From Roseofilum casamattae BLCC-M143 (GTDB lineage Bacteria > Cyanobacteriota > Cyanobacteriia > Cyanobacteriales > Desertifilaceae), in contig NZ_JAQOSQ010000010.1 of the NCBI RefSeq assembly GCF_030068455.1, positions 1-64,000 on the forward strand: a stretch of DNA of 64,000 nt, written 5' to 3'. The notes under the pieces are model-generated. The model was given only the letters and a program-made list of their open reading frames with translations, was not told the origin of the DNA and did not search any database. Position numbers and translations under genes: made by a program. Position 1 is the stretch's first letter. The number at the start of each line of letters is the position of its first letter. This document shows positions 1-9,288 of the stretch, piece after piece.

Positions 1-2
1 CA

Positions 3-311
3 TTATGCGAACTCGTGGAAGAGCAACCACAAGTGTTGGAAAAAGTACAAGTTATCTGGGCAGATTCGGGTTATAGTGGTGATAAATTTGCTTTGGGAGT
101 TTGGTTAATGACTCAGGCCAGAGTAGAGGTGGTGAAACGTAAAAGTAAAGAATTTGAGGCCTTACCGAAGAGATGGCTCGTCGAGCGAACATTTGGCTGG
201 TGGAATCGATATTACCGTTTGTCTAAAGATTATGAGAAGTTACCGGAAGTGAGTGAAGCAGCCATTTATGCTGTCATGACCCACCTGATGTTACGTCGTT
301 TGGCTTCCTAA
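3..311 (+). CDS. IS5-family transposase, C-terminal part (cut by window edge)
   Basis: The reading frame is already open at the window edge and ends at a TAA at 309-311, so only the last ~102 codons are visible. They carry DSGYSG, a typical surrounding of the second catalytic Asp of IS5-type DDE transposases, and LVERTFGW, which holds the catalytic Glu, followed by the usual aromatic and basic tail (WWNRYYRLSKDYE). The enzyme cuts and pastes its own insertion sequence. The element's right end should lie between about 312 and 334, because a different gene remnant resumes there. The left half, the terminal repeat partner and any target duplication lie outside the window, so I cannot say whether the copy is intact. 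Confidence 0.88.
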   Translation, partial: LCELVEEQPQVLEKVQVIWADSGYSGDKFALGVWLMTQARVEVVKRKSKEFEALPKRWLVERTFGWWNRYYRLSKDYEKLPEVSEAAIYAVMTHLMLRRLAS

Positions 312-326
312 ATCTTTTCTTTATAA

Positions 327-488
327 ATAGGCTCTTACAACAACATCAGTGGAGCGATCGCATCCTTCAATTTTGACGAAACACAAGAATACACTCCCAG
401 TGAAGATATCCCCGAACCCAGTGCTGTTTCTGCATTAGCACTTCTCGGTGCTGGTATATTCAAGATGAAGAAAAAAGCTCAGAAGTAA
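327..488 (+). pseudogene. 3' remnant of a PEP-CTERM sorted protein gene
   Basis: Directly after the transposase an open frame without a start codon runs to TAA at 486-488. It encodes about 53 residues that end in a textbook PEP-CTERM sorting signal: the tripeptide PEP followed by SAVSALALLGAGIF (hydrophobic stretch) and the basic tail KMKKKAQK. In this protein class the signal is recognised by exosortase and directs surface or exopolysaccharide-associated export. The upstream body of the gene is absent, and the break coincides with the end of the insertion sequence, so I infer that the element inserted into or deleted part of the gene. An alternative is that the 5' part survives on the far side of the element, outside the window. 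Confidence 0.75.
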
Positions 489-553
489 GATGGCGAGCAA
501 TGGGGTTACTCCAATAATGGGGAACTAATTCGCCAGTAATGATTAGAGAGAGC

Positions 554-583
554 AAAAGGGATGCGATCGCGCGCATCCCTTTT
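554..583 (+). terminator. Strong stem-loop terminator
   Basis: A near-perfect inverted repeat: AAAAGGGATGCG, a 6-nt loop, then CGCATCCCTTTT. The T-run at the end suits rho-independent termination of the PEP-CTERM gene. The symmetrical A/T flanks would also allow it to work for the other strand. The rest of 489-758 shows no gene I can support. Confidence 0.7.
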
Positions 584-758
584 CTGTTTAAACATCCATT
601 GCCCATTGGCAAACTCTTGTGCTATTACGGAATAGAGATGTACCCAATCTTCTCCAATCCTGAAGAGGTATAGCTCCCTGAAAGTTTGACTCCGGCTGCT
701 GAACCCAAGTCAATCTCCCTACACAACAAAACATCATCGAGTTTTTGACTGGTATCTC

Positions 759-2196
759 ATGCAGCCGAAAAATATTTTGCGTCTTCTGCGAGCCTTGGCT
801 CGGCAGGGACTGAACGTGCAATACAATAATCAATCCTACTCCGTGCGCTGGACGGACTCCCCGGATGCTCCCATAGCAGAAGTTCTCCTTCCCGAACATT
901 TCCCTCTAGAAGCTAAAGCACTGAAACAACTGGCCGACTTAGCCACCATCAAACATCCAGCGGGAGGTTCAGTCAGTCGAATCTGCGCGACTCCTGACTT
1001 CCACCCTTGACGCTGGAGTTGCCATTGGTTCTATTGTCGAAACCGCAGGACAAGTCATTCCCGCTGCCGTCGGTTCGGATATCAACTGCGGAATGCGGCT
1101 GCATGTGGCCGATCTCTCCGTAGAGCAATTTTTGGCACAACGCGATCGCTTTGTCGAACTCGTTAAAGGCGATTTCTTTTTTGGCACGCGGGACGTAACC
1201 ATGACAGCACAAGCCATGGGAGCTATGTTTGAACATGGAGTCATTGGCTGGTTAGATGCCATGCTCGATAAACCAACGGGGAGTATGGTGCGCTCCGATC
1301 TCGACCAACTCGCGCGCGAGAGCGATCGCATTTTTCTCCAAGGTTCGATGACCGGCGATCTTCGATGGGCCCCGGAAGAGCTTGTGCCAGATACCGGACT
1401 CGTTCGCGATGGCGGTCTGGCAACTATTGGCGGTGGCAACCACTTTGTGGAAGTACAGTGGATCGATCGCATTGAAAACCGGCAGCTTGCCTATGAGTGG
1501 GGAGTTCGTGAAGGACAGCTCGCAGTTATGGTACACTCCGGGTCTCGCCATGTGGGAAAATATATTGGCGGACTGTGGCGCGATCGGGCGCGAGCCTTGT
1601 GGAGAGAAGGTTTGAAGTATCCCAAATCTCGCTTATTTCCCCTCTCATCAACCGCTCATCCAGAGGTTGTTGCGGATTATCTGCAAGCCGAAGCAACAGC
1701 CGCTAACTATGGTTTCGTCAATCGTTTACTGCTAGCAGAGCTGCTACGGTTGCGACTGCGCCAAGTCTATGGCGATCTGGAGATGCCCTTAGTCTACGAC
1801 TTGCCGCACAATATTACCCTTTCTGAAGGTCGAGGCTGGGTGACTCGCAAAGGTGCTTGTCCCGCGCATCTCGGTCAACCCGTCATCATCCCCGGTTCTA
1901 TGGGTACGCCATCTTATCTTCTTGTCGGTTTGGGAAATCATGATTGGTGTTGTTCGGCTTCTCATGGTGCGGGAAGATTGCGATCGCGCTTCGATCTCAA
2001 CCGTCGAGGAAATAAAGAAAGCGAGGATGAGTTGGGATTAACTGGCGTTGATTGCATTACCTTAAGGGAAGAACGACGGATTGAAGAAGCACCTGCCGCT
2101 TATAAAGCGATCGCGCCCGTTATTGATGCTCAGGTACGAGCTGGTTTAGTACAAGTCGTAGCGCGTATGCATCCGATTTTGACGTTTAAGGCTTGA
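759..2196 (+). pseudogene. rtcB: RtcB-family RNA ligase, frameshifted
   Basis: Two frames together spell a complete ~480-residue RtcB-type protein of the longer cyanobacterial subfamily. Frame one (759-1010) ends with CATPDFHP followed by a TGA; frame two continues from about 1009 with DAGVAIGS and GSDINCGM. Related proteins read HPGDAGVAIGS, so the data fit loss of two bases (GG) at about 1008. All catalytic landmarks of the family are present in the second part: the metal-binding Asp and Cys in GSDINCGM, GGGNHF, HSGSRH, and the guanylylated His in SHGAGR. RtcB joins RNA 2',3'-cyclic phosphate or 3'-phosphate ends to 5'-OH ends using GTP and Mn. Otherwise the gene is undamaged to its stop, so the lesion is either very recent or a sequencing or assembly error. 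Confidence 0.85.
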
Positions 2197-2262
2197 GTCT
2201 ACATTCTTTGATGGTGACAGGCGATCGCTAGATATACTTTGATTGATTGCCCGGACTTGATA

Positions 2263-5200
2263 TTATTGGAGAATTAAACGAGAAGAGGCACTGCGGCCGA
2301 ACTCTTCCGGAGCATGTTGCAGATAGGCTTGGGCGCCGGGCCAGAGATAGGAACCAGGGGTAACCGATCGCGCTAAATAATGCAGTTCGTAAATGCCCGG
2401 TTCCAGGCGATCGCCATATGCCACCACTCGGTCTTTGTACATTTGTTGATAGCGAATATTCCAGCTCGTTCGGTCGGATGTTCCCTGGCTGCGATCGGTT
2501 TTAAATTCGCCATTAATGGCTTCTAAACCAGCGGGTAAAAAGTCGTTAATGATGACATTATTTACGAGATGGTCGGTAATAATTTCTAAGCCAACATCGA
2601 AGACTCGACCGGTTTGAGTGGTAAAAGGTTCGGCGCGATCGTATAATCCAGTGGTACGCAACACTTTCTCCTCATTAGCTGCACGTACTTTACGCACTAC
2701 TCGCAAGCCATTTAACCGACCCGGTTGATTTCCGGAAAGGCGATAACCATAGGAGACCAGATAGTGCAACTTACCTTCGCCGGATTTATCAATAACTAAA
2801 TCGCGATTTCCGGGAGGTAGTTGCGCCATGGGGACGTGGAGACTCCAGGTGGAGTTTTCGTAGTCTTGGAACTGAGTGACTCCCAGTTGCTGGCCGCCTA
2901 AACTGACATCTGCGGCAAAATTAGGTGGGGTACTTTCCGTTTGCGCGTAGGCAACTAAGGCGGACAAGGCGCGCGCGCTATTATAGGTGCTGCCCCAAGT
3001 TCCATTGCGACGCAGATTGAGCAGACTGGTCAGCAAGCGGCCGGTATCGGCAGCAGGGGTATTGCGCGAGAGGAAGAGGCGCAAGGCTTCGGCTTGGGCG
3101 ATCGCCGGAGAGGACAACCAGTGATAGGTTTCTGGTAAGTTGACCGTTGCCGTGCGTCCGGTTTGGTACACTGACTCTTGAATCTCATCAGTCAGACTAT
3201 CGGCTTCCCGTTTCCAAGCGGGGAAGCGAGATAAATACCGGGCTAATCTAATTTGAGTGACTGTATCGTATTCGTCGCGGGCGCTGTAAATATCGGAGAG
3301 AAAATCATTGCGCGCGTTGCCCCAAGCGGCTAATGCTATCAGAGCATCCAAACGCAGTTTCTGCTTGCAAATGGCTGTGGTACAGAGGTCTTCCTCTTCT
3401 GGGTTAGCCAGCAACTCTTGCAGATAGACGCGCAGGAGGTCAACATTGACTCCTTCTAGAGAAAATCCGGCTTGGGAAGCGCTGGCTAAGGCTTCGGCCA
3501 CATAGGGCGTAATATACGGATTGGACTGGCGACTGCTGGGATAGCTGCTAAAGCCGCCATCTTCTTGTTGCAACTGCGCCAGTTGACTGAGAGCGGCGCG
3601 AGTTTTCTCCGGAAGGTCGAACATTTCCACCCCTTGACCGTACTGGTTGCCCAAGCGCTCTAAGCTCGCTGCAATCAGGAGTTGGCTGGCGGCAGGTTCG
3701 GCGAAGGGCAGGGTATTGCGACCGAATACATCTTTAGCCGAAGCCATAATTTGTGGCATTAAGGTGCTGGCCAGGTCGATTTGCAATCCTCCCGTATCTG
3801 GAGCCGTGTCCTCGGTCACGTTGACGGGTAGGGTGAGGGTGCTGGTTGTGGTTCCCGACTCGACGACTTGCTCGGTAATCTCCAAGGGTTTAATCTCGAG
3901 AGGAACTTCAAAGGCATCGACGGGTTGGTTATTGAAGCGGGTGCTAAAGGTGACTGTTGCCGTGCCTTCTTGGATGGCGCTGATGGGGAAGCGCTCGCCG
4001 ATGGTTCCGGTGCCCGCTTGCACTTGCCGGGTATCTAGGGTATTTCCGGTAGACTCGAAGCTGAGACCTCCGGTGAGGGTTCCGGTGATTTCTACGTTTC
4101 CGGTATCGGCAGTGGTATTGGTGACGGAAAGCCCGGCGTTAATGCGATCGCCGGGACGCACGAATTGCGGCAAAATGGGATTGGTGAGAATGGGCTGATT
4201 GGTAATAAAGGTGGTTTCGCCATTACCAAAGCGCAAGTTAGCATCATTGGCGACGACCATCACCCGCCATGTGGTCAAGTCATCGGGAAGGGTAAAACTG
4301 ATGGTAGCTCGTCCTTGGGCGTCGGTGATGACGGAGCCATTGTAGTAGGCGAGAGGTTGGAAGTCGCGCCGGGTGCGGGTATTGGCATTCCCGGCAGAAA
4401 ATCCACCGCCGTATCCCCACCCTTTGGCAATAGGAGAGGCTTGCGGTTGCAGAATAACATCCGGGCGGTTGTCGCTAAACCTTGTGGAGATAGGTTGTTC
4501 GGCATAGACGGTATCGAGCAAGTCGGGGGGACGATAGCCGGTCAGTTGCAGGATAGCTTCATTGACTACCATGATAGTGAGTTGTCCTTGCACGTTGCGG
4601 TTTTGTTCGTCCTTCAGTTGCAGTTGCAAGGTTTGCTGTCCTCCCGGTTGCAGTTGCGGCACCGACGGGGTAACCTCGACGGAGAGATGGCGATCGCTCA
4701 GGTCGATCTGAAATGGAGCAAATCCGACTTTGACTAAGTTATCGATTTCCCCAGTTGCGGTTTGCAGCGACTTTCCCTGACGCACCAGAACGGCTTCAAA
4801 GGCGGCGTTAGGAAGCATTTCTGGGGTAATTTGGAACTGCACTTGGGGGGCCCCGCCTTCTACTTGCTGCATGGCTTGGAAGAGGGGTTTATCGCGGACG
4901 ATCGCAAAGTAGAGTTGACCTTCTTCGTAAGGAGATTGAATTAAAGCGGTGGCAGTTTCGCCGGGTTTATAGGTGTCTTTATCCAGTTTAATTTCTAGGA
5001 CATCTTCGTCACCCCGTCCCCAGCGTACTCCTCCCGCTCCAGTGGCCCAGATTTGCAGGTCGCTGGCAGTAGCGTCGGTTTTGCTACCAGCGAGGTTGGC
5101 GCGAATGCGATAAGATCCCGACTCGGTGGGTGTCAGTTGCGCTGTAACCGGGTTGTTGTTGGATTTGATGGTGGTTTGACCGACAGTTTCGTATTCGACA

Positions 5201-8043
5201 GACGTGCGATCGCTCCGCCCTCCTTCGACAATGCGAGTTACGCTAGAGTAGGTCATCTTCTGCAATTCTAGGATAACTTTCTCCCCAGCTTTGGCATTGC
5301 CTTCAGCGTCGGTAACGATAACTTCGACGGGAAACGGTTGACCGGCATCGGCGACAAAGTTACTCTTAAGTCCGATAAGGCGATCGCTGGGCAGTACGGT
5401 AACGGTAGTTGCATTGGTTACCGAGAGATTGGAAACATCGGAGACCGACACGTCCACTTGATAGGTCATGGGATACGGAATATCCTTGGCAATGGTAAAG
5501 CTTTTGCTTCCTGCACCAGAATCATCTAAAGTTTGCTGGCTCTGCAATACATCGCTCTCCAGTTGCGGCGCTTCTTCCGGCCAAAACCATTGTTGTCCGA
5601 AGGAATAGCTCTCCCATCCCGAAGGCGCAATCTCTGCTTGGGAGCGAGTAACATAATACTCTGCATTGCCATTAATGACGGGCGCGCCAAAGAGATAATT
5701 ACTATTTGCAGTCGCCGTAATAGAATCGCCCGGTTGCGCCGTTTCGCGATTGACGTTTACCTCGACTTTAAAGTTGGGCGGTTTAAATTCAGCCACCTTA
5801 AAGTTACCGCGCATTGCTAAACCGCGATCGCTTTCCGCCCGTATTTGATAATCCCCAACCTCCCAATCTTCGCCAATGTTAGTTTCCACGGCAAACGTGC
5901 CAAACTGGTTGGTGAAATAACTATTTTCCAGTTTAATTTCCTTACCTTTCGGGTCTTGAATCGTGACGCGATAACTGCGGCGTTTGTCCGCTTTCAGTTC
6001 TCCCATTTGCAAATAGTAAGCAGCGATCGTAAATGCGGCTTTTTCTCCCGGTTGATAGAGTTCGCGATCGGAAAATATTGTTCCTCTGGAAACCGGTTTA
6101 TCTTCGCTCCACCCCGCATACATGCCATAGCCATAAGCGCCACTATAAGATTGAGTACGGGTAAACGCCCAATCGTTATTTTCTTTGGCGATAACGAGTA
6201 ACTCTGGAGCTTGTTCAAACCGCTGTCCCCCCATGCATTGTCTTAACTGTGGGGCGGTCAGTTGTAATAATCCTAATTCATCCGTTCTTCCAGTGGCGCA
6301 AGCTTTCGGTTGCGGTCGATTTTTTTCCCTGAGTTTCGATTGATAAATCTCCACCGCAGCACCGCTAACCGGCGCGCCATCATCCAAATGATTGACTCGG
6401 ACTAATCCAGATTCAGGAAACCATTGCGCGAATACTCCCAAGTTCGTTAATCCGACTAAACCATAATATTTTGGACGGTTCCACTGTAACTGACCCTTCT
6501 CTTCATAAGAATTGGTTTTCGCACCCACGCCATAAGCCAACATTCCTGAATTTTCTCCCAGTTCTTCGCGCAAGTTAACCGAGTTAATCAGAGTTTGGTT
6601 TTGTTGTCCGGAAACGGAATAAGATTGCCACTGATTTTCCGGGGGAAGAATATCTTTTCCATCTCCTTGCGGGTAGGCAGAATCGATATAAACTAAATCC
6701 GTGGGTTTAATCGAGCGAAAAGCCCCTTGATATTCGCTGTCGGGTAAATTGACTGTGGAAATATCGAGCTGAATATCTTTGCTGCTGGGCAAGATATTCA
6801 GCCCGCTGGGAACCCAAATATCGGGAGAAATATTTCCAGTTTCGTATTGTAAGGTAACTGGATTATCTAAAGTTTGTCCGAACTGGTCTTCCAGGGCAGG
6901 ATCGATGGTAATCGTATAGTTGGTATCGGGGGATAATGCCCAAGGATTGAGTTGTACAATGTTGGGTTCGTAGGTAAGTTGAACTAAAGGTGGTGCGTCG
7001 GGACTCGGAGGCGGATTGATGCTGATATTTGCGATCGCAGATTCCCCGACAACTGGATTATTAAACCGAAGCTGCGGACTGCCTTGCACGAAGCGCCCGT
7101 AAGCTCCACCAGGACCTGCTTCTCCATAGCTTTCCAGTTCGTCAAAGTTGAGTTGATTATAGGTTTTAAATTGACTGGAAAATGGGATTTCGCTCGGCAG
7201 ATTTCCATTTGCTGGTTCTAATCCCGCCGAAATTTCCAAGCTATAAGGCGTAGCTTTCTCTAATGTTTTTTTCGGGGTAATAATATAATCATATTGTTGC
7301 CGCGAGGGATCGAATCTGGTTTGCGCGCTCTCGAAGGTATTGCTTTCATCTCGAACAATGTTAATCGGAATATCGCGATCGCTCCCTGCCGACACTAAGC
7401 GCGTATGCTCTTCCAGCGATTGTAAATTCAACTCCACATTCGAGGTAAATCTGAGTTGGGGATTAATATCGAGGGGAACAGGGTTGCTATTGCTATCGAG
7501 TTGGCTACCAGGTAAGTTGGTTAATTGAATGCCGGGAGTGTTAAATGTCCAGGCAAAATCTCGGTCTAATTGATGGTTATTTAAGTCTTTTAAACCTTGT
7601 TTTAAGGTAACTTGAACTCGGGTGGCTAAGGGGAGGGCGCGATCCGCTTGAAATCCGACCATGCGCGGCGTTAGAAATCGGAAGGTTCCCGGTAAGTTGG
7701 GCGTTATTTGAAATTGTTTGAGTAAGTTTTTGCGATCGGGAGAATCGAGACTTTCCAGAGGAATGAGAGGGTCGGTGAAAATAACATTAATCTGATTGAG
7801 TGGTTGCGCTTCTTCCGTTGGCGATATGGCTTGAATCCAAGCAGGAGGAGTGGCTAAAGGCAGAGGAGAAACCGTTGCGAGGGGTTGATTTTGCGATCGC
7901 ACGCCCACTAAGCGGCATCCGGAGAGCGTGGCAATAAATAATACGAGGAGAATCCCAACTCGATATCGGCGGTAAACATGGCTGGGAAAATGGAAAATCT
8001 GTCTCCATACCCGACCTATCATTCTTTTGCGACGACGACTCAT
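2263..8043 (-). CDS. Alpha-2-macroglobulin-like lipoprotein without thioester motif
   Basis: A 1926-residue exported protein. The N-terminus has a basic stretch, a hydrophobic core and a lipobox (TLSGC, Cys at about residue 43), so it should be lipid-anchored facing the periplasm. The body shows macroglobulin-like beta domains and signature stretches of bacterial alpha-2-macroglobulins, such as FSDRELYQPGEKAAF (about residue 660), LDKDTYKPGETA (about 1015) and FTLPDDLTTWRV (about 1260), then an alpha/alpha-toroid thioester domain from about 1430. Where thioester-bearing members have a CxEQ motif, this protein has LPFAEPAASQLLIA (about 1443-1457), lacking both Cys and Gln. It therefore resembles the MagD/YfaS class, thought to trap proteases without covalent capture. 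No penicillin-binding protein gene (pbpC), its frequent partner, adjoins it. Confidence 0.88.
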   Translation of the reverse strand: MSRRRKRMIGRVWRQIFHFPSHVYRRYRVGILLVLFIATLSGCRLVGVRSQNQPLATVSPLPLATPPAWIQAISPTEEAQPLNQINVIFTDPLIPLESLDSPDRKNLLKQFQITPNLPGTFRFLTPRMVGFQADRALPLATRVQVTLKQGLKDLNNHQLDRDFAWTFNTPGIQLTNLPGSQLDSNSNPVPLDINPQLRFTSNVELNLQSLEEHTRLVSAGSDRDIPINIVRDESNTFESAQTRFDPSRQQYDYIITPKKTLEKATPYSLEISAGLEPANGNLPSEIPFSSQFKTYNQLNFDELESYGEAGPGGAYGRFVQGSPQLRFNNPVVGESAIANISINPPPSPDAPPLVQLTYEPNIVQLNPWALSPDTNYTITIDPALEDQFGQTLDNPVTLQYETGNISPDIWVPSGLNILPSSKDIQLDISTVNLPDSEYQGAFRSIKPTDLVYIDSAYPQGDGKDILPPENQWQSYSVSGQQNQTLINSVNLREELGENSGMLAYGVGAKTNSYEEKGQLQWNRPKYYGLVGLTNLGVFAQWFPESGLVRVNHLDDGAPVSGAAVEIYQSKLREKNRPQPKACATGRTDELGLLQLTAPQLRQCMGGQRFEQAPELLVIAKENNDWAFTRTQSYSGAYGYGMYAGWSEDKPVSRGTIFSDRELYQPGEKAAFTIAAYYLQMGELKADKRRSYRVTIQDPKGKEIKLENSYFTNQFGTFAVETNIGEDWEVGDYQIRAESDRGLAMRGNFKVAEFKPPNFKVEVNVNRETAQPGDSITATANSNYLFGAPVINGNAEYYVTRSQAEIAPSGWESYSFGQQWFWPEEAPQLESDVLQSQQTLDDSGAGSKSFTIAKDIPYPMTYQVDVSVSDVSNLSVTNATTVTVLPSDRLIGLKSNFVADAGQPFPVEVIVTDAEGNAKAGEKVILELQKMTYSSVTRIVEGGRSDRTSVEYETVGQTTIKSNNNPVTAQLTPTESGSYRIRANLAGSKTDATASDLQIWATGAGGVRWGRGDEDVLEIKLDKDTYKPGETATALIQSPYEEGQLYFAIVRDKPLFQAMQQVEGGAPQVQFQITPEMLPNAAFEAVLVRQGKSLQTATGEIDNLVKVGFAPFQIDLSDRHLSVEVTPSVPQLQPGGQQTLQLQLKDEQNRNVQGQLTIMVVNEAILQLTGYRPPDLLDTVYAEQPISTRFSDNRPDVILQPQASPIAKGWGYGGGFSAGNANTRTRRDFQPLAYYNGSVITDAQGRATISFTLPDDLTTWRVMVVANDANLRFGNGETTFITNQPILTNPILPQFVRPGDRINAGLSVTNTTADTGNVEITGTLTGGLSFESTGNTLDTRQVQAGTGTIGERFPISAIQEGTATVTFSTRFNNQPVDAFEVPLEIKPLEITEQVVESGTTTSTLTLPVNVTEDTAPDTGGLQIDLASTLMPQIMASAKDVFGRNTLPFAEPAASQLLIAASLERLGNQYGQGVEMFDLPEKTRAALSQLAQLQQEDGGFSSYPSSRQSNPYITPYVAEALASASQAGFSLEGVNVDLLRVYLQELLANPEEEDLCTTAICKQKLRLDALIALAAWGNARNDFLSDIYSARDEYDTVTQIRLARYLSRFPAWKREADSLTDEIQESVYQTGRTATVNLPETYHWLSSPAIAQAEALRLFLSRNTPAADTGRLLTSLLNLRRNGTWGSTYNSARALSALVAYAQTESTPPNFAADVSLGGQQLGVTQFQDYENSTWSLHVPMAQLPPGNRDLVIDKSGEGKLHYLVSYGYRLSGNQPGRLNGLRVVRKVRAANEEKVLRTTGLYDRAEPFTTQTGRVFDVGLEIITDHLVNNVIINDFLPAGLEAINGEFKTDRSQGTSDRTSWNIRYQQMYKDRVVAYGDRLEPGIYELHYLARSVTPGSYLWPGAQAYLQHAPEEFGRSASSRLILQ

Positions 8044-8298
8044 TTTTCCTCCATCACTGACCCCAGCTATTTTGATGTGGAATAATTACACCAGCCGGAT
8101 TAATATCAGTGCTATCTTTAGCCGGACTTGATGATACTCGATGTCGGCCGCGATCGCCAGAAATCTTCGACAAATCTTAATCCCTTGTTTTACTTTTCCC
8201 CAACCGAAGGCGAGGGTATTTACCCCGAGGGCAATGTCATCTACAATAAGCGCGGGCGTTGGATACTCAACTGAAGATAAAGTGCGATCGCAAAATTC

Positions 8299-9003
8299 TT
8301 ACGGCATATTCTCAAATACCTTGCGCAAATCCCAAGGCTTCTCGCAAACATAGCCTTTTTCTATCCATAATTCCAAATCCGAATCAATCATTCGATAGAC
8401 ATTATCGCAACTGGGTTGATGAACCTGACTGACTGCGGCAAATGCCAGACTGCGCGCAACATCTAATCCAGTTTTCAGATAAGATTCGCTATTGGCTGGA
8501 ATGCCTTTTTCTCTAACCGTATAAGTATCCATCCAAATTCCATGACTGCCTAAAATAATTTGTCCCAACCATTGCGCGCGGGGGAGATGAGTGGGAGAGG
8601 TCACCATTTGCACGCGACGAACTCCCCACCGTTGCAAGATTGACAGCGTATAATAAAAATTCTCAAACGTCGAATTAGCACAACGCTCCAACCAAACCCG
8701 ATCGCCTTCTACTTCTTCCACGTCAAATAGGCGTATAATGCAAGGGTCGTCGGCTCCCTGGGAAATAAGAATCGGAATATCCGGATGCTCCTTCGCCACT
8801 TGTACCATATGAACCTCTCGACGAATGCTTCCTCCCAACATCAGGTAAGCATCCACCGAACGTTGCGAAGCTGCCGAGAGTTCTCGAATGGTTGAGATTG
8901 CCCAATAACTCGATAATAGAACGATCGCGATGGCCAATCCCAGTCCCACTCGCCGCAGTTGACGAGAAAAGCGCAAAGAATTCCCAGACGTTCTCCGCAC
9001 CAT
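8299..9003 (-). CDS. YdcF/ElyC-family (DUF218) membrane-anchored protein
   Basis: A 234-residue protein with one N-terminal membrane helix (about residues 18-38) and a DUF218 domain. Family landmarks are visible: AYLMLGGSIRRE near residue 53, ISQGADDP, an NSTFENFYYTLSILQRWG segment like the family's helix before the second half-site, and VTSPTHLPRAQWLG. DUF218 proteins such as SanA, ElyC and YdcF act at the cell envelope, and their biochemical reaction is not well defined. The last ~50 residues extend beyond the core domain and include two cysteines. It lies upstream of the macroglobulin gene on the same strand with a 255-bp gap, so a shared transcript is possible but not shown. Confidence 0.82.
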   Translation of the reverse strand: MVRRTSGNSLRFSRQLRRVGLGLAIAIVLLSSYWAISTIRELSAASQRSVDAYLMLGGSIRREVHMVQVAKEHPDIPILISQGADDPCIIRLFDVEEVEGDRVWLERCANSTFENFYYTLSILQRWGVRRVQMVTSPTHLPRAQWLGQIILGSHGIWMDTYTVREKGIPANSESYLKTGLDVARSLAFAAVSQVHQPSCDNVYRMIDSDLELWIEKGYVCEKPWDLRKVFENMP

Positions 9004-9288
9004 CTACCTCTTGCTTTTCTGTATTTTTGCTAACCCAGTATAGGCGATCGCCACAGTTCGATACCGGGATGTAAACTTATCTATACTTTCCATCATGACA
9101 CTGAGCAAAGTGGCACACAATAAAAAAAGCGAGCTATTCATCTTGAAGTAAAATACTAAAATAAGCCTACGTCGAGTACCGCTCCTGCTACCCCAACCCA
9201 TAACCCGAGCAACCACTCTCAACTCGGATCGCTCGACGGTGCGATTGCCAAACCGCCTACGTTTTCATCTCAACTGCGGGGACTCCCA

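Noticed and set aside
4165-4737. A 190-codon frame (and a 183-codon neighbour at 3647) opposite the macroglobulin gene
   Set aside because: Low-complexity shadow frames of the true gene on the minus strand.
9004-9222. A 72-codon minus-strand frame upstream of the YdcF-family gene
   Set aside because: Composition is not protein-like and it occupies the divergent promoter region; no ribosome-binding site seen.
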